Position numbers and translations under genes: made by a program. Below the pieces are notes generated by a model, which was not told where the DNA came from, made no database searches, and saw nothing but the letters and a program-made list of their open reading frames with translations. A DNA stretch of 64,000 bases from Acrasis kona (taxonomy: Eukaryota > Heterolobosea > Eutetramitea > Acrasida > Acrasidae), in NCBI GenBank assembly GCA_026419775.2, contig JAOPGA020001235.1, positions 124,001 to 188,000 of the forward strand, read 5' to 3'. Positions 31,079 through 42,521 of this stretch are shown in pieces (positions within the stretch are counted from its first letter, which is position 1; every line of letters begins with the position of its first letter).

Positions 31079-32049
31079 ATGTCAGGGTTGCAGGACGAGA
31101 ATGACCGAAAGGCACGCATTGCATACTTACTTAGTGACGAAGACCTAGTAAATCCATACAAAAAGTATGGGGGTGCAGGTATAAAGAAAACAGAAAAAAT
31201 GCTCAGTGCAAAGGAACTGAAAAAGCTCAAATATAAGAAGACTCATAAAAAAAACTTTATGGCAATCAATGAACTACATTTAAAAAACTATGATCCCTTT
31301 CAAGATCTATCGAAGTTGAGAAAAGAGCAAGAACAAGTACCCGATCATTTGAAAGCCTTCACAGATGCGAAAAACAAAAAAAAGAAAACATTCAATTCGC
31401 CCATACCTCAAGAAAGAATAGATTCGCTATATCCCCAAATTACAGACAAGGGTTACGTTACTTTAGATACAAACTATGGAAATTTAAATATAGAACTATA
31501 TTGCAATAAGGTAAACACAAAAACACAATATTTTAATAATACATCAGGTTCCAAAAACATGTGACAATTTTTTAATGCTGTGTGAAAGAGGATCTTACAA
31601 CAATACACAATTTCACCGCCTGATCAAAGGCTTCATGGTTCAGGGTGGTCAGACAAAAAATGGACTTTCAGCATTTGGTGCACCTTTTGAGGACGAAATT
31701 GTAGAAGGACTGACTCATTCCTCGAGAGGTATATTAAGCATGGCTAATAATGGCGTCAATACCAACCAGTGTCAATTGTAAGTCTAATTTAATCATCATT
31801 TTTTAACATTACATCAGTTTCATTTCATTCGTTCCATGCCCACATCTTGACGGTAAATATTCTATATTTGGTAAAGTAGTAGGAGGACTTGATGTATTGG
31901 ATGAGATTGAGAAGATTAAAACAATAGGAACGGATCAACCAACGAACGACCTTGTTATAAACAAAGTTATCGTTTATCACAATCCATTCCTAGAGGCGCT
32001 TGATGAGGACAGCGAATCTGAGGAAGATGAAGAAGTAGACGAAGATTAA
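31079..32049 (+). CDS. Cyclophilin-type peptidyl-prolyl isomerase, PPIL2-like, 297 aa
   Basis: Exons 31079-31510, 31548-31777 and 31818-32049; introns 37 and 40 nt; 297 aa. Residues 1-125 are basic and charged, without a recognisable U-box. The cyclophilin domain covers about residues 131-280: YVTLDTNYGNLNIELYC, FHRLIKGFMVQGG (catalytic Arg region), FEDEIVEGLTHSSRGILSMA, QFFISFVPCPHLDG, IFGKVVGGLDVLDEIE. The sequence after the domain is acidic. The closest known type is PPIL2/CYC4, a spliceosome-associated cyclophilin that normally has an N-terminal U-box. In the position of the cyclosporin-contacting Trp of cyclophilin A it has His, as in other divergent members. Confidence 0.9.
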
Positions 32050-32219
32050 AATAGTAGACTGTTTGTGATGTGTCCACCAATGCTTGTTTAGGATTGATTA
32101 CAAAATTGAGTTTTTAATTGTAATACAATAAATATTTTGAACACAAATGTGATTGTTTCATTACTCGTCAAAGTGATTCCTTCGTATGTCCTAAATAATT
32201 AAGATTTGAATATTTTAAT

Positions 32220-33542
32220 TTAAAATAGTCGTACCTTTTTTCTTTGATACAAGCTTTGCTCCAAGCTGGCGAGTTGGTCTCTTAATTGTGTCAACTCTTT
32301 TTTGGACTTGTTGTTATTGTTTGGAGACTTGAGGTACTCATCAATCATCAATTTCAATTTATCATCATCCCCACTGAGATACATACTGGTGGCGTCGCTG
32401 TCGAAGTTTACAGACTCTATGAGGTTTGCAACAGAATTAGTGCTGCTGACCATATCGTGAACTGTTTGTGATCTATCGACATTAGCAATCTGTGGCTTCT
32501 GGTCGTTAAATGTATGTTCAACTTTTATTGGAGATTGAGGAGATGGAGGAGATGGAACATATTTGGGTGTTGTGGGAGATGTGGAACTTGCCACCTTCTC
32601 TTGCTTCACTCTATCTAGCTCTTCTTCGAGAATTCTTTTTTGTTGCAGTAACTTATCTTCGTATTCTTTCTTGATTTGCTCTTCAATCATCATCCTCTGT
32701 TTGATTTCCTCTTGTCTCCTCTCCTCTTCCCTAGCTTCTTGTTCTTTGATTTGCTGCTGCTGTAACTCAAGCAGTTTCCTCTCTCTTTCCATTTCTTCTC
32801 GCTCCCGTTCCAATCTGAGTCTCTGCTCTGATAATATTTTTTCTTCACGCTGTATAGCTTCTTCCTCCAATCTGACTCTTTCTCGGAGCCTATTTTGCTC
32901 TTGCTGCAACCTATCTCTCTCCTCCATCAGTTCGTTTTGAATTAGTTGCTCTATTTGCTTTTTATTTTGCTCCTGCGGTATTATTACATTTTCTGTTATA
33001 TCTTCAATGACCACTTCATCTTGTGATTTATTGAGATTTTGTGTTATCTCTAAAATGGGCTCTATCTCGGCACTTGTGATTTTCTTTTTCGGCGCCCTCA
33101 TGGGTTTACTTATAGGTGGCGTATCGTTCACTCGCTGTGTTGGAGGATTCGCTACAAGTGGAACAGGATTTAAAGGTTCCATACTCTTTTCTTTTAGTGG
33201 CGTTGTATTTATTTTTATGGCAGTAGTCTTTGCTTTGTGTTTCAATGCTGCCAAACTCTTCTCAAATCTGGCATTGTCGTTATGAAGTTTAGGGTTTGAA
33301 ATGATTGGAGATGGCGTAAATAGACAGAGTCTGTGACTTGATTCCCACGTCACGTGTGCAATGTTCCCTTCTAGGCTACGTACAATATCCTCGTACTCCT
33401 TCATAACACAGTTATTTGTCAGTCTCCTGAATTGTCGTCCCCTCCATACTGACTAAAATTGGTTACTAATTCTTCCTGCGTTGTTTGTTACTTGTATTTT
33501 ACGAGCAGCTTCCAACTCCAGCTGTCCTATGCTGAGAGCCAT
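32220..33542 (-). CDS. IQ-motif coiled-coil protein, 427 aa
   Basis: Exons 33492-33542 and 32220-33452, with a 39-nt intron. The first exon is only 17 codons (ATG at 33542) and ends KIQ. Splicing creates a full IQ motif (KIQSVWRGRQFRRL, residues 15-28; consensus IQxxxRGxxxR) that neither exon shows alone. Residues about 165-290 form a long Glu/Arg/Gln-rich single alpha-helix or coiled coil (RLRLEREREEMERERK). A Pro/Ser linker and a short C-terminal coiled coil follow. IQ motifs bind calmodulin or light chains; the protein may be cytoskeletal or centrosomal (inference). Confidence 0.85.
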
Positions 33543-33656
33543 GCGTTGGTTACGATTACAATTTGAACAAGATCCCACAGACGTTGACAAGAAGGAGATC
33601 AATTAACACAAATAAATTAACACGCTGTGTTCAAAACCAAATATTTATAATTTATT

Positions 33657-34961
33657 TTATAGGGCTGGGGTTCCGGTTACGACGTTGCTCTCAATACCGC
33701 ACTCGTCTCTTCCTCTTGCGATTCTGAAGAATCCACCTTCACCGAAAGTCTCGGTCCAGCTGTTTTGGACGGTCCAGTATGGTGTGTTTGATGCCTTATC
33801 GACACCCCATCCAACAATCTTGACTGCGTGACCACCAAGAAGGGCACCAGTTCTGTGAGTGTAGACACCAGACTTGTATGCCATGAAATCACGGTAGACC
33901 ATGAATCCGACTTCGATTGGTCCGTGCTGTTGAATGTCCTCAATCATTTGGGCTTCACCTCTCAATAGCTTGTATGATGACGCCTTGAATAACTTGAAGC
34001 TAGATCCATCAGCGCACTGGTTGGAGCATTGACCAGCCTTCTTGGTCTCACCAGAGTAGTATGGTGCGCACTTGTCGGTTGGGATACCGGTGTCCTTCAA
34101 GAAGCTCCATGAGGCGGCGAGTTGACCACCTTGGCAACCGTGGTCGACCTTGTCGCAGTTTACCAAGTATTGGGGTGACAAGATGACATCGACTGACTTC
34201 TTGGAGGCGATGCAGATTCTGTCGCTCAAAACTTCTGATGCGGCGAATGCCCAGCATGATCCACAGCTTTGTTGGTTGCGGACTGGGTGGACACATCCTG
34301 GCCATTGGGTGCGTGAGTCAAAGTTATCGGGGGCGTTGGTGGCACGGGTGTGGACGCCGGTTCTCTTGATGCCGACGGCTCCCAACTTGGTCTTGGCTTG
34401 AGCGATGGTAACGCTCTCGAAGACTGGTGAGCGGTGAGCGACCCAGGTTGCTTCGTCGTCGCTGTTGACTTCGTTGATGATGGAGTCGTGTAGGACGTGT
34501 GCGTCTGGGTGATCGATGGAGTTGTCTCCACCGCCCATCTCAAAGTTGAAGTTGATGCAAGTGACGACCTTGCCGCTTTGATCTAACAATTCAACCTTTC
34601 CAGTGTATGGACCACCTGGTGGTGCTAGGGTTGGGATGTTTTGAACGATTGCCAAATCGATTGGTCCTGCCTTGACTGGGCATTTGAATCCTGGGAATGC
34701 GCAGACATCAACTTCGTTATCGAACAATTCAACGCCAGCATAGTCGACGTGAACCTTGGCCTTTCCACTGGTGAGGTCGCTGGCCATAGTTCCTTGGATC
34801 TTAACTCCGAAATCTTGTCCAGAGACTGGAACTGATGGGCTCAACACAACGTTCTTGGCTTGAAGTGCGTAGCCTGATTGTGAGGGGTTGCAGAATGTGT
34901 AAATTTCAGCATTAACGATCGAGACAATAGCTGCCAACGCTAGAATGGCAACCTTCATCAT
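33657..34961 (-). CDS. ML-domain / cathepsin B-like protease fusion, 434 aa
   Basis: A single exon; ATG at 34961. Signal peptide 1-18 (KVAILALAAIVSIVNA). Residues 19-142 are an ML (NPC2/MD-2-like lipid-binding) domain: YTFCNPSQSGYA, VPVSGQDFGVKIQGTM, CAFPGFKCPVKAGPIDLAI, VTCINFNFEM, with the Cys pairs C24/C135 and C87/C94. A propeptide-like linker (INEVNSDDEATWVA) leads to a papain-family C1A protease at about 208-434: QQSCGSCWAFAASE (catalytic Cys236), GGHAVKIVGWG (His378), TVQNSW (Asn400). The arrangement of the propeptide and NCD..GCQGG is cathepsin B-like, but the occluding-loop His pair is not seen. Probable lysosomal or phagosomal protease that carries or extracts a lipid. Confidence 0.95.
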   Translation of the reverse strand: MMKVAILALAAIVSIVNAEIYTFCNPSQSGYALQAKNVVLSPSVPVSGQDFGVKIQGTMASDLTSGKAKVHVDYAGVELFDNEVDVCAFPGFKCPVKAGPIDLAIVQNIPTLAPPGGPYTGKVELLDQSGKVVTCINFNFEMGGGDNSIDHPDAHVLHDSIINEVNSDDEATWVAHRSPVFESVTIAQAKTKLGAVGIKRTGVHTRATNAPDNFDSRTQWPGCVHPVRNQQSCGSCWAFAASEVLSDRICIASKKSVDVILSPQYLVNCDKVDHGCQGGQLAASWSFLKDTGIPTDKCAPYYSGETKKAGQCSNQCADGSSFKLFKASSYKLLRGEAQMIEDIQQHGPIEVGFMVYRDFMAYKSGVYTHRTGALLGGHAVKIVGWGVDKASNTPYWTVQNSWTETFGEGGFFRIARGRDECGIESNVVTGTPAL

Positions 34962-35404
34962 TTTTTCACAGTTATAAAATTTTATGATTGAAGCAATGAA
35001 TCTTTTTATACTCCTCGGATCCAATTCGGAATCCCCTAGTTCGGAGTTTTATTCCGGGATTGATTGGATGAAACTGGTTGATAAGAGAGGGAAAAGAGTT
35101 TTTCATCACCTTCGACTCTCCTTTATGAAACAATCAATAACCAATACTAATTTTATTGTATCCTTTAAAATATGATTCATACTTTGAATGAAAGTTTGTG
35201 GAAGATCTCTGCAATTCCACAAACGAGCAAAGATTGTGAAATAAACAGTTTATTCATCTGACAGGTATTCATATTGTTGTTCTTCATTAATCCATAGCGA
35301 ATATGCAAATTATAACGCCACTGCCATCCTATCGCTTGTCGTGATCATAGACAGTTGGGTGGTCGCTTCAATTTTCTAAAAGAACTTGATTTTTACAATA
35401 GAAC
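34962..35404. promoter_or_regulatory. Divergent promoter region
   Basis: 443 bp between the starts of the divergent cathepsin-fusion and tRNA methyltransferase genes. AT-rich; a TTTATA stretch lies about 35 bases upstream of the protease ATG (near 35000). No specific motif can be assigned beyond this. Confidence 0.4.
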
Positions 35405-38400
35405 ATGTCAAAGACAGAGGTTCACTTACTGCAGTCCTTGCTTTCGATATCAAAAGCGGAGATTGAAAAGGACCCTTTGTCCTCTACTGTTTCCAACATA
35501 ATATCAAATATATTAGGGATTTCTACATTTTCACACTCTGACTTGCTTCAAAGTCTTTTAACTTCATATGATACACTTAGCGACGACGATTTGAGAATCC
35601 TCAGCGCTCTACTTGTGGACCAACTAGTAGAGAAGTCAGATGTTAATGGACTTGATTTAACACAATACTACGTTACACTTTTTAACAACTTAACTTTGAG
35701 CACAAAGTCGCAAGAGCAGGTATTAAATTTGAAGCAAAGAGCCCGTATGTGAAATTTAACTTTTCTTTTTAACCAATCAAGTTTGCAAGATAATCGCTAA
35801 AGCAGTAGACAAATACCATATAACTCACATATACGATACCATACAGAAATTGGAAGATTTAATAAGCATCTACATTTCAAGCGTAGTCACAGATACCAAC
35901 TACCACAACATCATTTTTGATTCTGCGTTGGAAAATATTCGTAGCTGGGACAGGGTAATGTTTTTGTCCGCATGCGAAGAGTTATTGCCAGTATTCTTCG
36001 AAGAGGGACAACCACAAAGGGAACAACGACTCAATAAATTATGGACCTTGATTTGTGACATGTGGAACTCTGACGTATCCCATCTAGAAGTCAGTAGTTA
36101 CTCTCTAACGTGTCAATTCTACGCAGAATTCTTCAACCAAGTCAATGGCCAATTCATTCAAGATTTACGTGGGTCCGAAGTAAGTTGCATTCTTTTTTCA
36201 CACTAATAAACACGTAGACATTTTGGATCATGATCCTACGCGGATTAACATCAACAGATACCTTTACGAAAAAGAGAAGTCTTTATCTCTTAAAGCGCAC
36301 TATTGATGTATCCATCAACAATCCATCCATCCAACCAACCACTGGATGGACAAAATACTTCCAAATATCAGAATCAAACCAAAAACACATGCAGAGTCAA
36401 TGGGATACTTATTTAATGTTATTAGAAACCATTGCAGAATTCGCAGTTCATTTAATCAAACCCATCTTTACAAAGATCACCGAATTGTTCCCTCCTAAAC
36501 ACATTGAGCCCGATCAAATCAAACATTTATATCTTTATCATGAATGGTTGGAATTATTACTTTTACAAAGTTTCTCGCACGTCAACTTGGGTGTTGCCAG
36601 AATGTGTTTGGCAGCCTTTTATGATTTTGATTTTGAAAAGTATCACATTTTCTTCTCACATGATTTCATTTGCAGTAAGTCAAGATTTTTACGATTCGAA
36701 GAATGCTAATTATCTCATAGGTGAAATCTTTGATTATTTCGCAGGCGTCAAAATGTATTACAAAAAAGAAAAGATGGGAGATCGCATGTTGAAATTTTAT
36801 CCAGATTATTTGAACCGACTCGATCGCGAACAAGCACATTCCGCAGTTCGCGCCTTATTGACCAAATTATGTACCAAACAATCTCGAGCCACCATTTGTT
36901 ACATTCTTCGTTGTCTCACATTGGTTCGATTCGATTTTGGAGATGAGATTATTAAATGTTTGGATGCACTTTATGAAACACACGTCGTGACCATGGTGGT
37001 GTGGTTGCGTCAACATGTGAGTAGATTAATTGTCCATGCAATGTTGAGCACATGTGACTACAAAAATTGCACAAGTGATGCAGTGTGGAGATTCTTGAGT
37101 AAATTTAACAAATGGTGCTTATCGTCACATTCGTTCGATTTGATTTGTAATTGGTTGAGTTGTGATTCATCAAGAATGATTCATGATTTGAAAATGCTAA
37201 TGGAGGAAATTTACTCAAATACAGAGATTGCATTAATGCTCTGCAAGAGATTTACATTCATGGTACCTTACTTGAATGCATCTCGAGATGATTTGAATGA
37301 CATGCTCACATTGTTCCATTACAATGTGAAATCAATCTACACGTATGTTCTGTTTGCATTACTTTTTGTAAATTTAATTTAGGTTGACCAACACGAATGA
37401 ATTACATCCCTACAAGACGTTATACTTGGCTACTCACTTTGACGTACAAGACAATGAGGAGATTTTGAACTTCTTAAAATACACATTACGTTTCGATCAC
37501 GAATCAATCGCAGAGGAATGGCACGGACTCAAACCAGATTACATTAAGATTTGTGCCGATTACATTGAGAAGGTTACATCATCAACCGACCAAAATGTAA
37601 ATTTTTAAAATTTAAATTTTTTTAATGGTGATTAGGTAGTGGCGTGCTTGGATGGATTACGATTGAAATTAATCACATTTTTGGAATCACTCAAATCATC
37701 ACCACCGTCAAGAATCTATGCAATGAACTATGTAGTTGCGGTGAGAGCCTGTTTTGAATTGTTAAATGCCATCAGTCAAAATGTATCCAGATGGAATTCG
37801 GATCAAATTCTCGAAATGTTACAAGCAGTAACCAACACTTCAATTATAAGAGTTGCAACAGATTCGAGACCATCTACCATTAGTGATCAAGATTCATCTC
37901 AACATTACCGAGCACTATATATCGCTCAATGGAAAACCGCTCGTTCGTTGTTATCGCAGTGCGATCAAAATGGATACGATCCCATCGCCATGTTAGATTC
38001 TTGTTTGGATGCATTAGATGCAATCACATTGGAGGACATTAACATTGTGATGGATTGCATCAAAATCGTACTCCCCAATGTGATTCGAGTTGATCACGAT
38101 TATGGTAATCGAATTCAATTTTTTAGAATTTAATTCTAAACTACATTTTTAGATTTACAAAAAGTGTTCGAAATCATGTTGACTTCGTTAAAGAGCGCAA
38201 AATACTTTAATGAGACGCTACCTTATACTTCATTCGCTGGTATTTTGTTCAACGAATCCATCATTCTACACGACCAACAACTCGTCAAGACCTACTTTAC
38301 GAAAATATCAAACATTTATGGTAACGAATTAAAAATTACATTTGAATCGATTGACATTTTATAGAAATCACTCCCAAATTGAGCATCCCGTTCGCTTACG

Positions 38401-40250
38401 AATTATCCAGAATACTATCTAATCCGAAAATAATCGACTTTTGCGTAGATTGCTTCACTCAAATGATATTATTCTGTAACAAGAACATGGAAGATTTCGA
38501 ATTGGAACAATGCGTAATTGCATCTCATCTGCAACAAGATTCGAATGGTTTGTACCCACCATTAATTCGATCGGAGAGATATATCCGTGCATTATTATTG
38601 CCATCCTTACAAAATTTGATCGATTCAAATCAAACATCATTTGTACAAAAATTAATTCAAACCGTACAGGATATCAGCGTCAGTAAGAAGTTTAATCAAA
38701 ATGTGGTGATGCCCAATAGTTTCCATCATCGACATCGCATAAGGATATGGACCTTGTTAATCATGTGCATTCCGTGCATGAACAGTTCGTCCATGTTGGA
38801 CGTGAATAAGATTTACAAGGTGATGCTCACCGATACGTTACCGTCCATACGTGCCTACATTGAAACCTTGATGAGCTTGCTATGTATAAAATTCCCTAGC
38901 GAAATGATACCAACGTTAGCTAAAAAGCTAGCTGACGTTAATTCTAGAGCTCAGAATTTAGCTAGTTTGATTACAGTGGCGGGACAATATATTTTACACT
39001 GTAGCGACGATGCATTGGTGGATCACTATCAAACCATCGGTGTATCTCTACTAGAATACACAAACATCCATCAATATGCAGTAAGAAGCATTGCTCAATT
39101 ATTCATGCACGCATTCATTCAGAGAATTGATTGGATCAAAATTCACAAACCAATCATTTATCAATCACTGTGTGCCTGTCCACAATACAACGAGAATATC
39201 TTGAGAGGATTGGATGCATTCATGAGCAACAGTCATTCCGTTGTGAATTGGATTTACAAATTTAAAAATTTGATCAACATTGGATTATGGAACGCATGCA
39301 ATCCAAATCGCTTACTCAACCACGTGAGCGACGAAGGAGATAACATTTACATGGATACCACTCCAAGTGAATTCTTTGAATTTGCAAGAGATGTGAAATT
39401 ATACTATGCATTATATGGATGCACAAACAAATCACAAGAAACAAAAGTGAACGTACCCGACTACAGAGGCGTCCCCTTGCGACAACCAATGAAAGCAACC
39501 AATGGTTTACAATACCACTATGATTTACTACCCGATACTCAAGTGGAGTGGTCACAAAAAATAGTACCACAAGCCATCGTAAATGAGTATCAAAAACAAG
39601 TCAATTTGGACATTGGTGCCGCAAAGGTGAATCAATTGATATTGGGACAAATTGAATCCATGAACGTTCCCAATGTGCAGGATGGAAATTTCAATTTCCA
39701 AAAGAAAATTACGCCTTGGACCGATTTGGAAATGAGCAATCAGATTAACCCACGCATCAAACAGATTATCAAGGAGAGGCAGAGCTTGATTGTGATGGCG
39801 ACCTATGTCGATAAGATTCCTAATCTTGCTGGACTGAGCAGGACTTGTGAGATTTTTAGTGCAGAGAAATTGGTCATGAGCAGCACTAAGGTGACCTCTC
39901 ATGAAATGTTCAAGAGCATTGCGGTAACTGCTCAGAATTGGTTGCCCATGGATGAGTGTACTGAGGAATTTGTTGTTCCTTATTTACAGACCATGAGGGC
40001 TAATGGATACACGATTGTCGGCGTGGAACAAACGAGCGATAGCGTTCCTATTCAAAACTTTGTGTTCCCGAAAAAATGCGTGATTGTGTTGGGTAAGGAG
40101 AAGGAGGGAATTCCTGCTGAGACTATCAGAGCTATTGATGTTTGTGTGGAGATTCCACAGTATGGTATGATTAGAAGCTTGAATGTACATGTGAGCGCTA
40201 GTATATTCATGTATGAGTACACCAAACAACAATTAATGGATAAGAAATAA
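35405..40250 (+). CDS. TARBP1: tRNA (guanosine-2'-O-)-methyltransferase, Trm3/TARBP1 family, 1519 aa
   Basis: Eight exons: 35405-35744, 35782-36179, 36218-36639, 36680-37342, 37383-37596, 37636-38104, 38153-38320, 38365-40250; introns 37-48 nt; 4,560 nt in frame. The first about 1,340 residues are helical and repeat-like, as in yeast Trm3 and human TARBP1. The last about 155 residues are the SPOUT (SpoU) methyltransferase: LIVMATYVDKIPNLAGLSRT (motif 1 with the catalytic Asn-x-x-x-x-x-Arg), VIVLGKEKEGIPAE (motif 2) and VEIPQYGMIRSLNVHVSASI (motif 3 knot). The family methylates G18 in the D-loop of tRNAs. Length agrees with Trm3 (1,436) and TARBP1 (1,621). Confidence 0.92.
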
Positions 40251-40263
40251 AAAAGTTGTTTTT

Positions 40264-41093
40264 TTATTCAATGATTTGGTCAAAATCGAGATTACCAAAG
40301 TTGTCCAAATCAATGGTGTTATCTACATTGTCAATGTTGTATGTGTTTGGTGGGTTTGTTTTTGCTTTGCTTTGTTGCTCTAATCTTTCCGCCTCTTCGT
40401 CTGAATCGAGGTCTTCTTCTTGAATTGGTTCGACGATTTGTTCTTCGACGTCATCATCACTGCCTCTCTTTCCAATGTATACTCCGAAACTAAACGTAAC
40501 ACCAATGGTCAATATAAATGCATACAACATGTTCAAAATAATTTTGGACATTATAAACAAAAAGAACGGGTTGTCCTCTGCACTAGAATTATTCTTCAAC
40601 TTGTTAGCTTTTTGTAGTTCCTACCACTTACACATGAATTTTCTATTCCAACTTCAACAATACCAATACAGCTCCATACAACTAGGAACATGACAAAAAG
40701 TACAACTGCGCCAACCATACTAAAAGTTAATTTTGAATTTTGATGATTCTTACGTCTTTCCAGTGACCACAACAAATATCACAACAAAGCTGAAAAGAAA
40801 TGCAGAATCAACCACAAGCCACTTCCAAACCCACATCATACATTCGTTCCCAAAATATCGTACAAGAAAATAAAAGGATAGCGATATTAGTGCAATGTTA
40901 CAGCTCGAGACGAGCATGCCAGTTCTAGATTTAATTTATTGTATAAATTAGAAAGTTAATATTACCTTCTTGGATTTAATATATTAGCAAATGCATTTTT
41001 AATACGATCAGATTTGCCATTGTCGACTATATTTAAAAACTCAGGATGGAACTCGCTCAAATCTGGCTCATTTTTCTTTTGCCTCCTTTTCAT
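40264..41093 (-). CDS. Four-TM membrane protein with acidic tail, 232 aa
   Basis: Exons (minus) 40966-41093, 40754-40924, 40632-40719, 40264-40575; introns 41, 34 and 56 nt; 699 nt. A basic N-terminus (KRRQKKNEPDLSEFHP) is followed by about four hydrophobic segments (ISLSFYFLVRYF; WLVVDSAFLFSFVVIFVVV; VVLFVMFLVVWSCIGIV; LNMLYAFILTIGVTFSFGV). The tail after residue 160 is strongly acidic with Asn-rich repeats. The third junction uses an unusual acceptor (gcagag), chosen because it keeps the hydrophobic frame. No family was recognised; endomembrane localisation is an inference. The gene lies 13 bp from the convergent TARBP1-like gene. Confidence 0.8.
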
Positions 41094-41441
41094 TTTTGTA
41101 ACCTCTTACAATTGAAATTTATTATAAATGAAGAAACCACATGTCCATGTAACACACCGCCTTGTTCTTTTTTGACATGGATCCTTCTTTTTCAACTAGT
41201 GGGGATCTGAATGGTCCGAATTTACATTTTTGCGAGTTAATGACACGCTGACGATACCAATAAAGTCGGTTACATTGGGAGATTTTTAAATTAGTTATGG
41301 TTGAATTCGATTGTCTTATCAGGTCAAATAAATGGCAACTTCGTTTATAGTAACTCTCGTAATGAACATTTAAAAAAGTTTTTTATTATTTGACACTTTG
41401 TTGTTACAGCCCATTACTGCGATTCAGTTGTTGATTCCAAC
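41094..41441. other. Intergenic region, no gene seen
   Basis: 348 bp between the membrane protein start and the Rab gene end, both on the minus strand. It must contain the membrane protein promoter. No other feature seen. Confidence 0.5.
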
Positions 41442-42200
41442 TCATTTTTGTAGTTTTAGTCGAACCAAATCTTCCAATACAACAAACAACTGCTGTTTAC
41501 TCATGCTTTTAGCGCTAACTTCTCTAACAATTATATCTTGACCATGTTCTCTTGCAAAACTCTACTTGGTCAAATTAATGTTTTTAAAATAACATACCTC
41601 AGCCTCTTCAATTGTGACAGACCTCATATCTCCGAGATCAATCTTGTTACCAACAACTGCAAAAATGATGTTTTTTCCTTCCGATTTTGACCGTATTTCC
41701 GTTATCCAACTCTCAAGATGTTGAAGAGTATCTGGCTCCGTTATATCGTAAACAAGCAGCACACAATCAGCGTCCCTATAATAAGTCGGCGCTATGGAAC
41801 GAAATCTTTCTTGACCTGCGGTGTCCCAGAGATAAAGTTTTAGTTGTTGGTCGTCTATTGTTGTGGTTATTGATTTCTTCATTGATGTTAAGGATTGAAA
41901 CTAAACATGACTTACAAAGTCGACACCTAAAGTGGAAAGTTGTGTTTTTTCAAATTTGTCCTCCTAAAAAAAATGAGTCCAGTGGTATGTTAAGGGCGTA
42001 CTATTATTTTTTTGAGCAGTGAACTTTTACCGTACCGCCGAATCGCCTAAAATTACTATTTTGATGCTCCTCTCTTGACTTTAAAAGTAAAAAATGCATT
42101 CTAAAATGTACATACGAGTCTTCGAAAACTGATGTATTTTTGACTAGTGGTGTTTCAGGTGCGTCGGACTCTTTAATCGTAATAACACCTGGTGTTCCAC
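41442..42200 (-). pseudogene. Rab-family GTPase with a frame break in the P-loop (gene or recent pseudogene)
   Basis: Exons (minus): 42116-42200 (5' end uncertain), 42002-42078, 41916-41963, 41598-41876, 41442-41561; introns 37, 38, 39 and 36 nt. Switch and G motifs are intact: LSTLGVDF, LYLWDTAGQERFRSIAPTYY (switch II, G3), VVGNKIDL (G4), REVSAKSM (G5). The P-loop reads ILGDSAV, then one extra base (about 42032) shifts the frame before GKSSLLKK. The C-terminus ends VRLKLQK with no Cys for prenylation. Rabs control vesicle traffic and are normally membrane-anchored through C-terminal geranylgeranyl Cys. Either a base error in the assembly or a dying gene explains the break. Confidence 0.75.
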
Positions 42201-42521
42201 CTTTTTTTATTTGTTCTGGAGGGAGTGAATATCAATGGAATTATTCATACATACTACCACTTGACGAGGAGGCATTGCAATTCCCCATAACAACTGATTG
42301 TTATTGCCGTTGACCTGTTGGGGTGTGAGTGTGTCAACCGTGACTTGTTGCTGAAAATAATAAAGGAAAACATCCGACAAAAATTGAATGTTTGCGACAT
42401 CGAAATTTAATTATACCCGAACAATCCAGTGTATGTAATAGGTGCAACACCTAAAAATAATTCTAAACATTAATTATTATAAAGTGATGTGCGGACACCG
42501 TGCTAACAGAAGGTTGAAAAA
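42201..42521. other. Possible 5' exon of the Rab gene, otherwise no gene
   Basis: On the minus strand 42351-42255 reads QQVTVDTLTPQQVNGNN and QLLWGIAMPPRQV between an acceptor-like ttttcag and a donor-like gtatgt. It could be an upstream Rab exon, but the phase does not match the exon at 42200. The rest is AT-rich. Confidence 0.3.

Noticed and set aside
32563-32940. 125-codon Ser/Cys/Leu-rich plus-strand frame
   Set aside because: Antisense of the Glu/Arg/Gln-rich coiled coil. Such codon bias produces Ser/Cys-rich shadows.
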